A DNA stretch of 48,545 nt from UBA6244 sp041582875. GTDB taxonomy: Bacteria > Bacteroidota > Bacteroidia > Bacteroidales > F082. The translations under genes and the position numbers were made by a program. Each line of letters opens with the position of its first letter. The stretch's first letter is position 1. Under the pieces are notes generated by a model. It was not told the DNA's origin. It saw only the letters and a program-made list of their open reading frames with translations, and ran no database searches. Positions 1-11,100 of the stretch are shown here, in pieces. The DNA lies in assembly GCA_041582875.1 (NCBI GenBank), contig JBFHGX010000011.1, forward strand, positions 1 through 48,545, in the 5' to 3' direction.

Positions 1-1560
1 GATGCTTTAGCATTGTTAAACAAGCTACTAACAGCAAGCGACGGCATCCGATTTATCATTAATTTTCAGCAGTTACTCCACAAAAATCATGAGTTAAAAA
101 AGCGACATCCTGGTGACCCCTTAGTACTGCATCAATTATCAAAAGCGTTGGAGGTTACTGCTTCACTCAAAAGAATACTTGAGCAAAATAAAGAACAAAT
201 CAGCCTTAAAACTGCTGAGAAAATCCTCTTACAATTCATACGGAGGGCACAGGTTCATCTGATTGGCGAACCCCTTGAAGGCATTCAAATCATGGGATTG
301 CTTGAGACCAGAAGCCTCGATTTTGATCGCATTTTATTCCTCTCTTGTAACGAAGGATTTCTGCCTGCGAGCGATCAAATGGAAACGTTTATCCCGTTTG
401 ACGTACGGCATCAATTCAATATGCCTTTACCCAAGGATGGCCAAGACGTTACTGCATATCATTTCTATCGGCTTTTGCAAAGGGTTAAACACATCACCTA
501 TGTCTACAACTCTAGCACGGCAGGTCTAGGGTCGAATGATGAAAGCAGGTTTTTACTTCAACTCGAAAATGAGCTGGCAACCAGAAATCCACATATACAA
601 ATCCGACGCAAACAACTCAATTTGGCTGTCGACACACACCTACATCAAAACACTATCGAAGTTAATAAAACTGAAACAATTCTCTCCAATTTGCGTGAAA
701 AAGGAGAACGGGGATTCTCTCCATCAGCACTCAACACCTTTATAATTTGTCCGTTAAGATTTTATTACCGCTATGCTTTGTCGGTTTGGCCCGAAGATAA
801 ACTCGAACAATCAATGGAAAGCGATACATTTGGAAGCATTGTTCACGGAGCACTCGAAAATATATACAAACCACTGGAAGGCAAAGCAATCGACCCTACT
901 TTTTTAAAAGAAAGATTAAAGTTAAGTTCGATTTTTCTGGAAGCTGAATACCAAAAATTTTTCAAAGGAACCACTCCTATCAAAGGTAAAAATTTGTTAT
1001 TGATGGAGGTATCTAAAAACATGGTAAATCAAACCATTTTAAACGATTGCCGTACCCTTGAGGCAGAACCCCGATTGCTTATTAGCGTTGAAAAAAAGGT
1101 GCAAACCAACATTGAAACAATACATGGTAGGATAAGACTAGAGGGAACCATCGATCGGGTCGACAAATTGCTTTACGGAAATCAAGTAAGAGTCGTTGAT
1201 TATAAAACAGGACGTGTACTTCCCAAAAATCTGAAAGTAGACGCACTGGAGTCATTGGTTACAAATCCTGAATTAGCCAAGGCATTTCAGCTCATGCAAT
1301 ACGCTTTGATGTTCTACGAGGAAAACTTGCAGTTTACTGACATTATCGCTGGAAACATCAGTTTAAGAAACCTTTCACAAGGATTTGTGGGTCCGATATT
1401 CGCCGACACAACAATACTATCAGAAAACTTGCCCCAATTTAAAATATTACTGACCAATTTGCTAGAACAAATCATGGACCCTGAATTATCCTTTAAACAA
1501 ACAGAAGACCCGGAAGCTTGTCGTTATTGTGATTACCGTCAAATATGCAATAGAAACTAG
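1..1560 (+). CDS. AddB-like helicase/PD-(D/E)XK nuclease, 5' truncated by window edge
   Basis: The reading frame is open to base 1 with no stop, so the N-terminal part lies outside the window. The N-terminal half of what remains looks like the C-terminal helicase-like domain of AddB/RecB enzymes (the stretch ending in GLLETRSLDF at about 291-324). The C-terminal third is a PD-(D/E)XK nuclease: FGSIVHGALE near 829-858, GTIDRVD near 1144-1164, and the DxK core VVDYKTG near 1192-1212. One cysteine in CPLRFYY (748) and the terminal C-x2-C-x5-C (1519-1548) match the four-cysteine iron-sulfur staple of AddB, AdnB and Cas4 nucleases. The likely role is processing of double-strand DNA ends for recombination, together with an AddA-type helicase that would lie outside. 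The family call is firm; the exact subfamily is less sure because the Walker A region is missing from view. Confidence 0.85.
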   Translation, partial: DALALLNKLLTASDGIRFIINFQQLLHKNHELKKRHPGDPLVLHQLSKALEVTASLKRILEQNKEQISLKTAEKILLQFIRRAQVHLIGEPLEGIQIMGLLETRSLDFDRILFLSCNEGFLPASDQMETFIPFDVRHQFNMPLPKDGQDVTAYHFYRLLQRVKHITYVYNSSTAGLGSNDESRFLLQLENELATRNPHIQIRRKQLNLAVDTHLHQNTIEVNKTETILSNLREKGERGFSPSALNTFIICPLRFYYRYALSVWPEDKLEQSMESDTFGSIVHGALENIYKPLEGKAIDPTFLKERLKLSSIFLEAEYQKFFKGTTPIKGKNLLLMEVSKNMVNQTILNDCRTLEAEPRLLISVEKKVQTNIETIHGRIRLEGTIDRVDKLLYGNQVRVVDYKTGRVLPKNLKVDALESLVTNPELAKAFQLMQYALMFYEENLQFTDIIAGNISLRNLSQGFVGPIFADTTILSENLPQFKILLTNLLEQIMDPELSFKQTEDPEACRYCDYRQICNRN

Positions 1561-1641
1561 CTTAACACCTAGAAATACCTGAAATAAACCACAGAATGAC
1601 AAATAGAAGGTCCGCAGGTTTTAATTGTTTGCAAAAAAAAC

Positions 1642-1649
1642 TATTTTTG
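1642..1649 (+). promoter_or_regulatory. Putative minus-7 box (TATTTTTG) for the kinase/CheR/CheB block
   Basis: A perfect match to the Bacteroidota TAnnTTTG minus-7 consensus lies 39 bases before the ATG at 1689. No TTG sits at the usual 17-23 base spacing, so the minus-33 part is weak. It is the only good match in the 1561-1688 gap. Confidence 0.5.
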
Positions 1650-1688
1650 CTAGAAGATAATTAGAAAGCTCATAATTAATCATATTGT

Positions 1689-3722
1689 ATGGACCATAAT
1701 CAGTTTAAGATTCTTTTGGTGGATGACCGCCCGGAGAACCTGATCACCCTTGAAAGCATTCTTGAAAGCCCAGAATTAGATATTCACAAAGCCGGATCGG
1801 GAAACGAAGCATTAGGATTATTACTTGAACATAATTTTGCACTGGTATTACTCGATGTTCAAATGCCGGGAATGGATGGTTTCGAAACGGCTGAAATTAT
1901 GCGGGCAAATGAGCGAACCAAACATGTCCCCATTATCTTTGTAACTGCTATCAACAAACAACGAAAACATATCTTTCAGGGATATCAATCGGGTGCGGTA
2001 GATTACCTCTATAAACCGCTCGATTTAGAAATCTTGAAAAACAAAGTCAAAGCATTCATTGAGTTTTTCAGGCACCGTCAGGCGCTTGAAAGAACAACAC
2101 AACAACTGGCAAAAACGGTTGAAGAACTAAAATTAGCAAAAGTCCAAGCTGAACAGGCTACAGTTACCAAAAGTATGTTTCTGGCCTCCATGAGTCATGA
2201 AATTCGCACTCCCCTTAACGGGATTATTGGTATGGCAGATCTGGGTTTGATGGATGACGATTTAAGTCCTCTACAAAAAGAACGGCTCGATGACATTAAA
2301 AATTCCGGCGAAACCTTACTCGAAATCATCAACGATATTCTGGATATTTCTAAAATTGAAGCCGATAAACTGGAACTGGAAGAAATAGAATTTAGCTTGC
2401 GTGATTTGGTTGAGAAGATATTTAACACAATAAGCATCAAAGCACTCGAAGAAAACAACGAACTCATTTGTGATATCGACCATGATTTACCAGACATCAT
2501 TATAGGGGATCCGCTGCGGCTAAAACAAATTTTACTCAATCTGTTAAACAACGCCGTAAAATTCACTGAAGAAGGAACGGTAAGACTGAATATAAGACTT
2601 TTAGACAGTATCGAAGAACAGATTAGAATTGAATTCAGTGTTGAGGATACCGGCATTGGTATTTCTGAAGAAGCAATGAACCAACTTTTCAAAACCTACA
2701 GTCAGGCTGAAGCTTCTACAACCCGAACCCATGGTGGAACAGGACTAGGATTGAACATTGCTCAAAACCTGGTTTCCATGATGGGTGGTAAAATTACGGC
2801 TGAAAGTGAAAAAGGAAAAGGCAGCATATTCAAATTTACCCTAAACATGATCATGGGAAGCCTGGACGAAAAGTATAACAAATTAAATATCTCACCTTCA
2901 GTAGAAGAACACCGCATTCTTGTTATCGACTCACACAAAGATGCAGGAGAAGTTTTGTGTAAAATTCTTACGGGACTCCATTTTAAAAATGACCATGCCA
3001 CCACACTTACCAGTGCTTTTTCTCTAATTGAAAAGAATAATTATACTGTAATATTTATTGACTTTGAACTGGAAGATATAACTGGAGACCAAGTTGCAGA
3101 GCAACTCAACAAACGCTTTCCTGATAAAAACCTTAACTTGGTATTTCTATCACAGGTAAAAGCTTCCATTATGGTGGACAAGCTAAGGAAAACTGAGAAA
3201 TACGACTTCATTACCAAACCGATTCTCCAAACAAAAATCCAGAACATCTTCGAGAAAAAATTTGGTAAAAAAAAGAACCAGCCAGTTAAGTTAAAAGAAT
3301 CGAAAAAAGATAAAGAAAGTGTTCATGACACAACACCACTGCAAATACTCGTAGCCGAAGATCAAATTATTAACCGAAAAATAGTGGTTCAATTGCTTGA
3401 GAAAAAAGGATATGAGGTTACAACAGTTGAAAACGGACAACTTGCTATCGATGCTTTTACAGCAAACCCACAAGGATTTGACATGATCCTCATGGACGTT
3501 CAGATGCCCGAAGTAGATGGTTACACTGCTACAGAAAAAATCAGGGAATTTGAGTCGAAACATGGCGGTCATATCTCAATTATCGCCATGACAGCCTTTG
3601 CTATGGTTGGCGACAAAGAAAAGTGTTTGGCGGTAGGAATGGATTATTATGTATCAAAACCCATCAGCCCCGACGAATTATATGCCACTGTTGTTAAGTT
3701 CTCTCAACGCGTTATCAACTAA
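1689..3722 (+). CDS. Soluble hybrid histidine kinase: REC-HisKA-HATPase-REC-REC
   Basis: This 677-residue protein has no membrane segment. Domain order: an N-terminal receiver (phospho-acceptor D56 in LLDVQMPGMDG), a short coiled coil (about 130-155), HisKA with H170 in SHEIRTPLNG, an HATPase_c domain (G box near 318, GGTGLGLN near 348), a second receiver at about 411-530, and a third at about 550-675 with D603 in LMDVQMPEVDG. The middle receiver is degenerate: the acidic pair reads VIDSHKD instead of two adjacent acids, though D458 and the lysine in FITKP remain. An N-terminal receiver suggests the kinase is itself controlled by phosphorylation. It is the first gene of a same-strand set of four kinases, cheR and cheB, 20 bases before the next. 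The input signal is unknown. Confidence 0.93.
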   Translation: MDHNQFKILLVDDRPENLITLESILESPELDIHKAGSGNEALGLLLEHNFALVLLDVQMPGMDGFETAEIMRANERTKHVPIIFVTAINKQRKHIFQGYQSGAVDYLYKPLDLEILKNKVKAFIEFFRHRQALERTTQQLAKTVEELKLAKVQAEQATVTKSMFLASMSHEIRTPLNGIIGMADLGLMDDDLSPLQKERLDDIKNSGETLLEIINDILDISKIEADKLELEEIEFSLRDLVEKIFNTISIKALEENNELICDIDHDLPDIIIGDPLRLKQILLNLLNNAVKFTEEGTVRLNIRLLDSIEEQIRIEFSVEDTGIGISEEAMNQLFKTYSQAEASTTRTHGGTGLGLNIAQNLVSMMGGKITAESEKGKGSIFKFTLNMIMGSLDEKYNKLNISPSVEEHRILVIDSHKDAGEVLCKILTGLHFKNDHATTLTSAFSLIEKNNYTVIFIDFELEDITGDQVAEQLNKRFPDKNLNLVFLSQVKASIMVDKLRKTEKYDFITKPILQTKIQNIFEKKFGKKKNQPVKLKESKKDKESVHDTTPLQILVAEDQIINRKIVVQLLEKKGYEVTTVENGQLAIDAFTANPQGFDMILMDVQMPEVDGYTATEKIREFESKHGGHISIIAMTAFAMVGDKEKCLAVGMDYYVSKPISPDELYATVVKFSQRVIN

Positions 3723-3742
3723 CATCATGCGAAATTTTAAAA

Positions 3743-6700
3743 ATGAAAAAAAACGACTTTGTAAACTATAACGAAGCCACTTCTTGGCAAAAGCTAAAAC
3801 ACTCTATTCTGTCGTGGCGTTATATTGGCGTCGGAAAATCACTTCTGATCTGGTTTATCGCCATTTCAATTGTGCCATTGGCTTCCCTAAGCTACATCAA
3901 TTATTTAACTGCTTACCAAGGACTTACCATTGTTAGCACCAAATCCTTGAATTCCACATCACAACTACGTCTTGAATATATCAACACTTACTTTGTTAGT
4001 GCAGTCGATTTACTTGAAATCACCAATTCTTCTCCCTCACGACTACAGGTATTTCAGGAATTGGAAAGCCAGTTCAAACAAAGTGGTATGCAACCCACTG
4101 ATTTTATAAAAACTGAAATCTGGCAAGACATTTCCTCTAAACTTCGAAAGGAATTTATACAACCACTGAAAGAAAATAACCTGTATAATTTTCTTTTTAT
4201 CGATAATGAGGGCAATGTGCTTTTCTCAGTAAAAAATGAAACTATTCTGGGTAAAAATATTTACGATGACAACCTGAGCAACAGCCTATTAAGTCAAACC
4301 ACCCGAAAGTCCATCGAAACTGATCAAATCCTTTTCAGTGACCTTGAAGAATTCCGTCCCAGTTATCGAAATATTGCAGGTTTTTTCACCATGCCGGTAA
4401 AATCATCTACCAACGAAATTTTCGGAACCATGGCACTACAAATCACCATGGACGGGATAAACCAAATGATTCAACAACAATCCGGGTACGGTGAAACAGG
4501 ACAGGCATATCTCATTGGCACTGATTTTTACTTGAGATCCATCCCCCGATTTGGAGATAAATCCGATATCCTCAAGATAAAAATTGACAACGAAAAAACT
4601 CGTTCTTGGAAAGATTATCTACTACACCGCAATGACCGCGGTTATTTAATAGAGCATGAGTTGGATGAAGAAAAGGTATCAAATTACAATGCTGACAACA
4701 AGGGTAGATATGTCATGGGTGTATATCGAAACATCGATATGCTCGAAGAATACGGTGTACACTGGGCACTAATAGAAGAAATTGAACACGATGAAGCCTT
4801 CGATAACGCCCGACGCCTTTCTGATATCGCCAAGGTTTCATTTATCATTACCTTTTTGATGGTTTTACTCATCGCCTTATTGGTTACCCGATGGTTTGTA
4901 AATCCCATCAAACAACTCTCTTCTTGGGGTAAAGAAGTTGCTGTTGGAAAACTGGAAGCCAAAAGCATCAACGCACCTAACAATGAGGTGGGCGACATGC
5001 GAAACACATTTAACCGCTTAGTTACCTCCCTGAACTCCTATGCTCAGGTGGCGCGTATGATGGCGAAAGGTGATTATAGCGAAAAGGTTGAAATCAGAAG
5101 CAAGGATGACGTTCTAGGTCATTCTATCAACCAAATGATCGAAAGTCTGCATTCGGTGGTAGAACAAGCCAATCAAATCGCCAAAGGTGACTACGGCACC
5201 GTCATCACACCCCGAAGTGAAAACGATGCACTAGGAAAAGCCTTGTACAAAATGACGGAGACCCTCAGGAACAACTCCGTCGCAATACAGGAAGAAAACT
5301 GGCTTAAAACCGGACTTAATCAACTCGACAGTTTGGTAAAAGGTCATGAAACCATGGATAGCCTTACGCATTCCATCCTCAACTTCTTCTGTCAATACCT
5401 TGAAGCTCAACTTGGAGTATGTTATCTTTTTGAAAAAGATCAACTACATCTGGTAGCTTCGTATGCCGTAAAAGACGTAGATAAAGTCAAAATTTCGACA
5501 TTTAAACCCGGCGAAGGTATTGTAGGACAAGCTTTCCTTGAAAATAAAAGAATTGTGATTTCTGACCACAATGACCCGAATCTTCCGGTATTTAACTACG
5601 GCATTGGAGAAACTACACCGCGGTATTTTATTTTGATTCCTTTGACCAAAAATAATGAAAAGGTAGGAGTTCTCCAGCTAGGCATGATTAATAAACCCTC
5701 GGTTCAACACATTAAGTTTATTGACTACGCCATCAACGATACTACTTTATCAATCATTACTTTAGGTTCGCATTTAAGGGTTAAGGAACTGCTTGCACGC
5801 ACCCAGGAACAAGCAAATGAACTGGAGGTCCAGCAAGAAGAATTGCGTCAGACAAACGAAGAGTTACAGGAACAAACCGCTGCCTTGCGCATTTCAGAAG
5901 AAAACCTTCAAGAACAGCAGGAAGAATTGCGTGTAACCAATGAAGAACTGGAAGAACGAACAAAAGCCCTTGAAATTCAACGCGATGCCATTCGTAAAAA
6001 AAATAAAGAACTGGAAAATGCTCGCAAAGATATCGAGAAAAAAGCGCATGACCTGGAACTGGCAAGCCAATACAAATCGGAATTCTTAGCCAACATGTCA
6101 CACGAATTGCGTACTCCGCTAAACAGTATTATTGTATTGTCTCAATTGATGGCTGAAAACAAAAAGAAACATTTAGATGACAAAGAGTTACAATTCGCAC
6201 AAACCGTTCACTCCTCAGGAAATGATTTACTCAACCTGATCAACGATATTCTGGATCTCTCAAAAGTAGAATCGGGTAAAATAGAACTGTTACTGGAACG
6301 CCTTTACCTGAATGACCTAACCCCCTATGTGACAGATTCATTTGAAGAAATAATGAAGTCTAAAGGTTTGGCACTTGACGTTCAAATTGAGAATAATGTT
6401 CCTGACTTCATCATTACAGATATTCAACGGGTGCAGCAGGTTGTAAAAAACCTCTTTTCAAATGCCATTAAATTTACAGAACGAGGAGAAATTCGCTTGA
6501 TCATCAGCAAACCCGATAAAAAAACCACATTCAGCAATCCTGACCTTCAGCACAACAGCACCATAGCCATCGCTGTTCAAGATAGTGGCATTGGCATCCC
6601 TCCCGAAAAGCAAGAGCTTATATTTGAAGCATTTAAGCAAGCGGATGGGACAACAAGTCGGCGTTATGGTGGAACAGGTCTGGGATTAAGCATTTCGAAA

Positions 6701-8137
6701 AACTTCGCCCAACTTCTGGGTGGTGAAATGCAATTATCGAGTAATGAAGGAAATGGCTCAACCTTTACACTCTATCTCCCCTATGATGGTCCTGCTAAAG
6801 AGAATGATAATCAGGAATCTGAGAACAACAAGTATTTTGAAAACGATTTTGTCGCAAATACAGCCTCTGAAAAAGGTGTTACTACGAGCAAGGTGAAATT
6901 GGAATCGGAAATGGCTACAGAGGAAACCAACCTATTTAACGATGATAGAAATTCAATTTTTGAAAAAGATCGTGTAATCCTCATCATCGAAGATGATGAT
7001 AGCTTTTCTTCGGTTTTATTGGAATTGGCACATGAGCATAACTTTAAAGGTCTCATTGCTCCTGATGGCGAAACAGGACTCTATCTGGCTGATTACTATC
7101 ATCCAAAAGCCATTATCCTTGACATTGGTTTGCCTGGAATAGATGGCTACGAGGTGATGGAAAAATTAAAGATCAACCCTAAAACCCGCCATATTCCGGT
7201 TCATTTTATGTCGGCATCCGATAAAAATATCGATGCGCTTAAAATGGGTGCCATCGGTTTTTTGACAAAACCTGTAGTTAAAGACCAGATAGACAATGTA
7301 TTTAACAAAATCGAATCGCTGATTTCCAAGCCCATAAAAAGACTGTTAGTCGTTGAGGATGAAGCAATAACAAGACTGAGCATCATCAATCTCCTAAAAG
7401 GTGATGATATTGAAATTATCGATGTTCCCAATGGAAAAGATGCCATCGAAAAACTGAAAGTTGAATCATTCGATTGCATGATTCTGGATTTAGGCCTACA
7501 GGACATGACTGGGTTTGAGCTACTAAGCATTCTTGAAGAACAAAAGATTAAACCCAATTTGCCTATTATCATCTATACTGGAAGAGAACTTACGAAGGAT
7601 GAAAGCGATTTATTACAAGCTCACTCCCAAAGCATTATACTCAAAGGAGCTCATTCGTTCGAACGATTGCTTGCCGAAACCACCCTATTTCTGCATCAAG
7701 TAGAAGCTAAGTTGACTCCAGAGAAAAAGGACATGATTGAACCTTTTCATGGGAAAGAAAACATACTTGAGGACAAAACCATTCTGGTTGTTGACGATGA
7801 CATGCGCAATGTATTTGCGATAACCAGTCTGCTCGAGAGCCACAAAGCCAAAGTAATCATCGGCAAGAATGGAAAAGAAGGGATCGATAAATTATTGGCT
7901 AATAAGCAAACCGATTTGATTTTAATGGACATCATGATGCCCGAAATGGATGGATATGAGGCTATGCGAGAAATCAGAAAACTTCAGGCTTATAAAAAAC
8001 TTCCTATTATCGCGCTTACAGCTAAAGCCATGAAAGAAGATCGTGAAAAATGTATTGCTGCAGGAGCCAATGAATACTTATCTAAACCGGTAGAAAAAGA
8101 CAAGTTATTGTCTTTACTCAGGGTGTGGCTTTATTGA
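3743..8137 (+). CDS. Membrane hybrid histidine kinase: sensor-HAMP repeats-GAF-coiled coil-HisKA-HATPase-REC x3
   Basis: 1464 residues. TM1 at about 31-51 and TM2 at about 365-387 enclose a periplasmic sensor of about 310 residues that resembles a double-Cache domain. A HAMP domain (388-440) and two further HAMP-like units containing MAKGDYS and IAKGDYG follow. Next come a GAF domain (about 540-672), a Glu/Gln-rich coiled coil (about 677-776), HisKA with H787 (SHELRTPLNS), HATPase_c (DSGIGIP, GGTGLGLSI), and three receivers with phospho-acceptors D1127, D1249 and D1396. All three keep the acidic pair. The coiled coil holds two copies of a 28-residue unit. The next gene is a paralog with a different sensor. 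With CheR and CheB in the same block and no chemoreceptor, the HAMP/coiled-coil region is a candidate for reversible methylation; that is inference. Confidence 0.94.
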   Translation: MKKNDFVNYNEATSWQKLKHSILSWRYIGVGKSLLIWFIAISIVPLASLSYINYLTAYQGLTIVSTKSLNSTSQLRLEYINTYFVSAVDLLEITNSSPSRLQVFQELESQFKQSGMQPTDFIKTEIWQDISSKLRKEFIQPLKENNLYNFLFIDNEGNVLFSVKNETILGKNIYDDNLSNSLLSQTTRKSIETDQILFSDLEEFRPSYRNIAGFFTMPVKSSTNEIFGTMALQITMDGINQMIQQQSGYGETGQAYLIGTDFYLRSIPRFGDKSDILKIKIDNEKTRSWKDYLLHRNDRGYLIEHELDEEKVSNYNADNKGRYVMGVYRNIDMLEEYGVHWALIEEIEHDEAFDNARRLSDIAKVSFIITFLMVLLIALLVTRWFVNPIKQLSSWGKEVAVGKLEAKSINAPNNEVGDMRNTFNRLVTSLNSYAQVARMMAKGDYSEKVEIRSKDDVLGHSINQMIESLHSVVEQANQIAKGDYGTVITPRSENDALGKALYKMTETLRNNSVAIQEENWLKTGLNQLDSLVKGHETMDSLTHSILNFFCQYLEAQLGVCYLFEKDQLHLVASYAVKDVDKVKISTFKPGEGIVGQAFLENKRIVISDHNDPNLPVFNYGIGETTPRYFILIPLTKNNEKVGVLQLGMINKPSVQHIKFIDYAINDTTLSIITLGSHLRVKELLARTQEQANELEVQQEELRQTNEELQEQTAALRISEENLQEQQEELRVTNEELEERTKALEIQRDAIRKKNKELENARKDIEKKAHDLELASQYKSEFLANMSHELRTPLNSIIVLSQLMAENKKKHLDDKELQFAQTVHSSGNDLLNLINDILDLSKVESGKIELLLERLYLNDLTPYVTDSFEEIMKSKGLALDVQIENNVPDFIITDIQRVQQVVKNLFSNAIKFTERGEIRLIISKPDKKTTFSNPDLQHNSTIAIAVQDSGIGIPPEKQELIFEAFKQADGTTSRRYGGTGLGLSISKNFAQLLGGEMQLSSNEGNGSTFTLYLPYDGPAKENDNQESENNKYFENDFVANTASEKGVTTSKVKLESEMATEETNLFNDDRNSIFEKDRVILIIEDDDSFSSVLLELAHEHNFKGLIAPDGETGLYLADYYHPKAIILDIGLPGIDGYEVMEKLKINPKTRHIPVHFMSASDKNIDALKMGAIGFLTKPVVKDQIDNVFNKIESLISKPIKRLLVVEDEAITRLSIINLLKGDDIEIIDVPNGKDAIEKLKVESFDCMILDLGLQDMTGFELLSILEEQKIKPNLPIIIYTGRELTKDESDLLQAHSQSIILKGAHSFERLLAETTLFLHQVEAKLTPEKKDMIEPFHGKENILEDKTILVVDDDMRNVFAITSLLESHKAKVIIGKNGKEGIDKLLANKQTDLILMDIMMPEMDGYEAMREIRKLQAYKKLPIIALTAKAMKEDREKCIAAGANEYLSKPVEKDKLLSLLRVWLY
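5822..5989 (+). repeat. Two tandem 84-bp units encoding a 28-residue coiled-coil repeat
   Basis: Units begin at 5822 (residue 694, LEVQQEELRQTNEEL) and 5906 (residue 722, LQEQQEELRVTNEEL). 28 residues is exactly four heptads, so the repeat lengthens the helix without shifting its register. The segment sits between GAF and HisKA. The same arrangement occurs in the next kinase. Confidence 0.85.
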
Positions 8138-8185
8138 GAAAACTTTTTAATGGATTAATTGAACGCTTTTTTATAGATTTCGGAT

Positions 8186-11100
8186 ATGAATAAGATAAAG
8201 AACTGGTTATATAATTTAAAAATCAAAGCCAAACTAATGGTGATTCTGGCCGTTACCGTGGTTAATTTTATCATTTTTTATGCTTTTTCTACTTTTCTAC
8301 TAAATACAACCAGTGTTTACACCTCACTTATTGATGCTGAAAGACTACATACTCAAAGTTTTGAAACGGGTTTAGCTTCCTTTTATAAATACCTTAGCAA
8401 TGGTGATACGAGTGATTTTAATGAGAGCATTGCCAATATAGAGAAGGCCAACCGACTCGCATCATTAATGATAAATATCGACAGCATTGTTGACCATTCC
8501 ACTTTGGCTGAAATGGAAGTTATTTTTTGGGATTACTACCGTGAGCCATTGCATTATGACAGAAATGCAGTAAATCTTTTTGCCAATAGAACACGAATTT
8601 TTGTGAAATTGGATTTTAAAATTTTGATGGAAACTTTCGCCATCGCAGCGGAAGGCGCGCATACAGGTTCAAATATTGTCCATTTGATAAAACAATATGA
8701 AATAAACCCCTCACCTGAAATACTTAACCAAATTAATCTGGAATCAGAAGTCATACGAAATTTTTACGTCTCTTTTTCAGATAAAATTAATGAAGCCACC
8801 ACCTTTGGCATGAAGCTACAGTTTTACAGTAGCGCTTTTATGATTTTATTGCTGATCTTCATCACCATTTTTGCGATAAATAAATTATCAACCTACTTGC
8901 ATAAACAGTTAAAATTACTTGTTAACGAATCACAAAAACTAGCTCAAGGAGACCTGAACACCAACATTAGAAAGCCTTCGAATGATGAAATCGGCTGGCT
9001 TTTTGATGCATTTAGCGAGATCATTTCAAACATGAAACTAATGGTAGGGTATGCCAGCAATATTTCTAAAGGTGAATATAATGCCCAAATGGCTCCCCGA
9101 TCTGAAAATGATGAATTGGCTATTGCGCTAAACTCAATGTCTCGCAGTCTTCAAAAAAACCAACTTAAAAATGAACAGGAAGTTTGGCAAACATCTGGGG
9201 TGAACAAATTAAACCGTGAAATAAGTGGCGACCTGTCGCTTAAGGTTTTCACCCACCACACCTTATCGTTTTTACTGGAATACCTTGATGCCCTGAGTGG
9301 AAGCTTTTACACCATTTCTAACGAATCATTTGAGTTACAAAATTCAGCCGGTATGAATTCCACTATAATTCCTCAATCCATTGGCATGGGATCAGGAATT
9401 ATTGGTCAGGCGGCCCTCGACAACAGAACCATTCATTTAAAAAATCTTGAAGATAAAAACTACATCACCTATTCTTCAGCAGGTGAAATAACACCCAATG
9501 AATTGCTTATCGTACCACTACAATATAATGGTAAAATACTCGGAATTATTGAATTGACCACAATCAATTCTTTCGAGATCCATTTATTGGAATTTGTTAA
9601 GACAATTAAAGAAATCATCTCAATCGCTTTACATGTTACTCTTTCGCGTCAACAGCTCAAAGAGTTACTCGAGACTACGCAAGTTCAGGCCGAAGAGCTT
9701 GAGGTACAACAAGAAGAGCTACGCACCACCAATGCCGAATTGGAAGAGCAAACCCATTTGCTACGGGAAAATGAAATGAAACTTCAAGCCCAACAAGAGG
9801 AACTTCGGGTGACTAACGAAGAATTGGAAGAACGAACCCATGATCTCGAAATGCAACGCAATGAGGTCATTAAAAACAGTAATGAACTTGAAAAAGCCAA
9901 GCTCGTTGTTGAGCAAAAAGCACGTGAAGTTGAAATAGCCAGCAAATATAAGTCGGTGTTTTTGGCCAATATGTCACATGAATTAAGAACTCCATTAAAC
10001 TCTTTGCTAATCCTGTCGAAGGATTTGAGTGATAACAGGGAAAAAAACCTGACAAAAAACCAAATTGAATCAGCCAAAATCATCAATAATAGTGGTTATG
10101 AACTTCTAAATTTGATCAATGACATTCTGGACCTTTCAAAAATTGAAGCAGGAAAGATGATTGTAAATCCTGAGTATATCACCCTTGAAGATCTGCTTGG
10201 CGACATCAGCAATATGTTCAAACATGTGGCTGAAAAAAAAGGCCTGTTTTTTAACCCCCAAACAAATTGCGACCCATTATTGTCCTTGTACAACGATCGT
10301 CAAAAAATAAACCAAATCCTTAAAAACCTGATTTCTAATGCACTTAAATTCACCTCTCAAGGTGGTGTGACAGTAAATTTCAGGCTTAATGCTGAGGACA
10401 AACAAGTGCTTTGTATGGATGTTACAGATACAGGTATTGGTATTCCTTTTGATAAAAGAGAAGAAATCTTCGAAGCCTTTAAACAAGTAGATGGCAGTAT
10501 TTCAAGAAATTTTGGTGGTACCGGACTAGGACTATCAATTGCTATGGAATTAGCCAAATTGCTAAACGGACGTATCTCACTGACCAGCGAACTGAACACA
10601 GGCTCAACCTTTACCATTTGTATTCCTATCAACTACACAGAAACATCATCAATACAAGTTCCTAAAAACATTCAAGAAAACCCGATATCTGCTCCAAAAG
10701 CACCCGTCATTCACGAATCAAAATCGCCAAAACCTGAGATTAAACAAGAGGATGAGGCTATTTTTATTGACGATGACCGCAATAACATCACAAGTGGCGA
10801 TAAAATGATCCTGATTATCGAAGATGATATGGTCTTGGCCAAGAGCCTATTGAGGCAATGTCAAGATTCAGGTTTTAAATGCGTGGTTTCAGGTTCAGGC
10901 GAAAACGGACTCTATATTACTGAAAAATACCATCCTGACGCCATCATCCTCGACATCATGCTGCCCGGAATAGATGGTTATCAGGTACTTGAAATTCTAA
11001 AAGAGAATCCAGAAACGCGCCACATACCTGTTCAAATGATGTCCTCTCTTGACCCTGAATCTTCAAGCTTTCAAAAATGGGCAATTGGATATCTGTCAAA

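Noticed and set aside
2195..2692. 165-codon open frame on the minus strand inside the first kinase
   Set aside because: Ser/Ile-rich shadow of the HisKA/HATPase coding strand, with no start signal or family resemblance. The same holds for the other antisense frames in the kinase genes.
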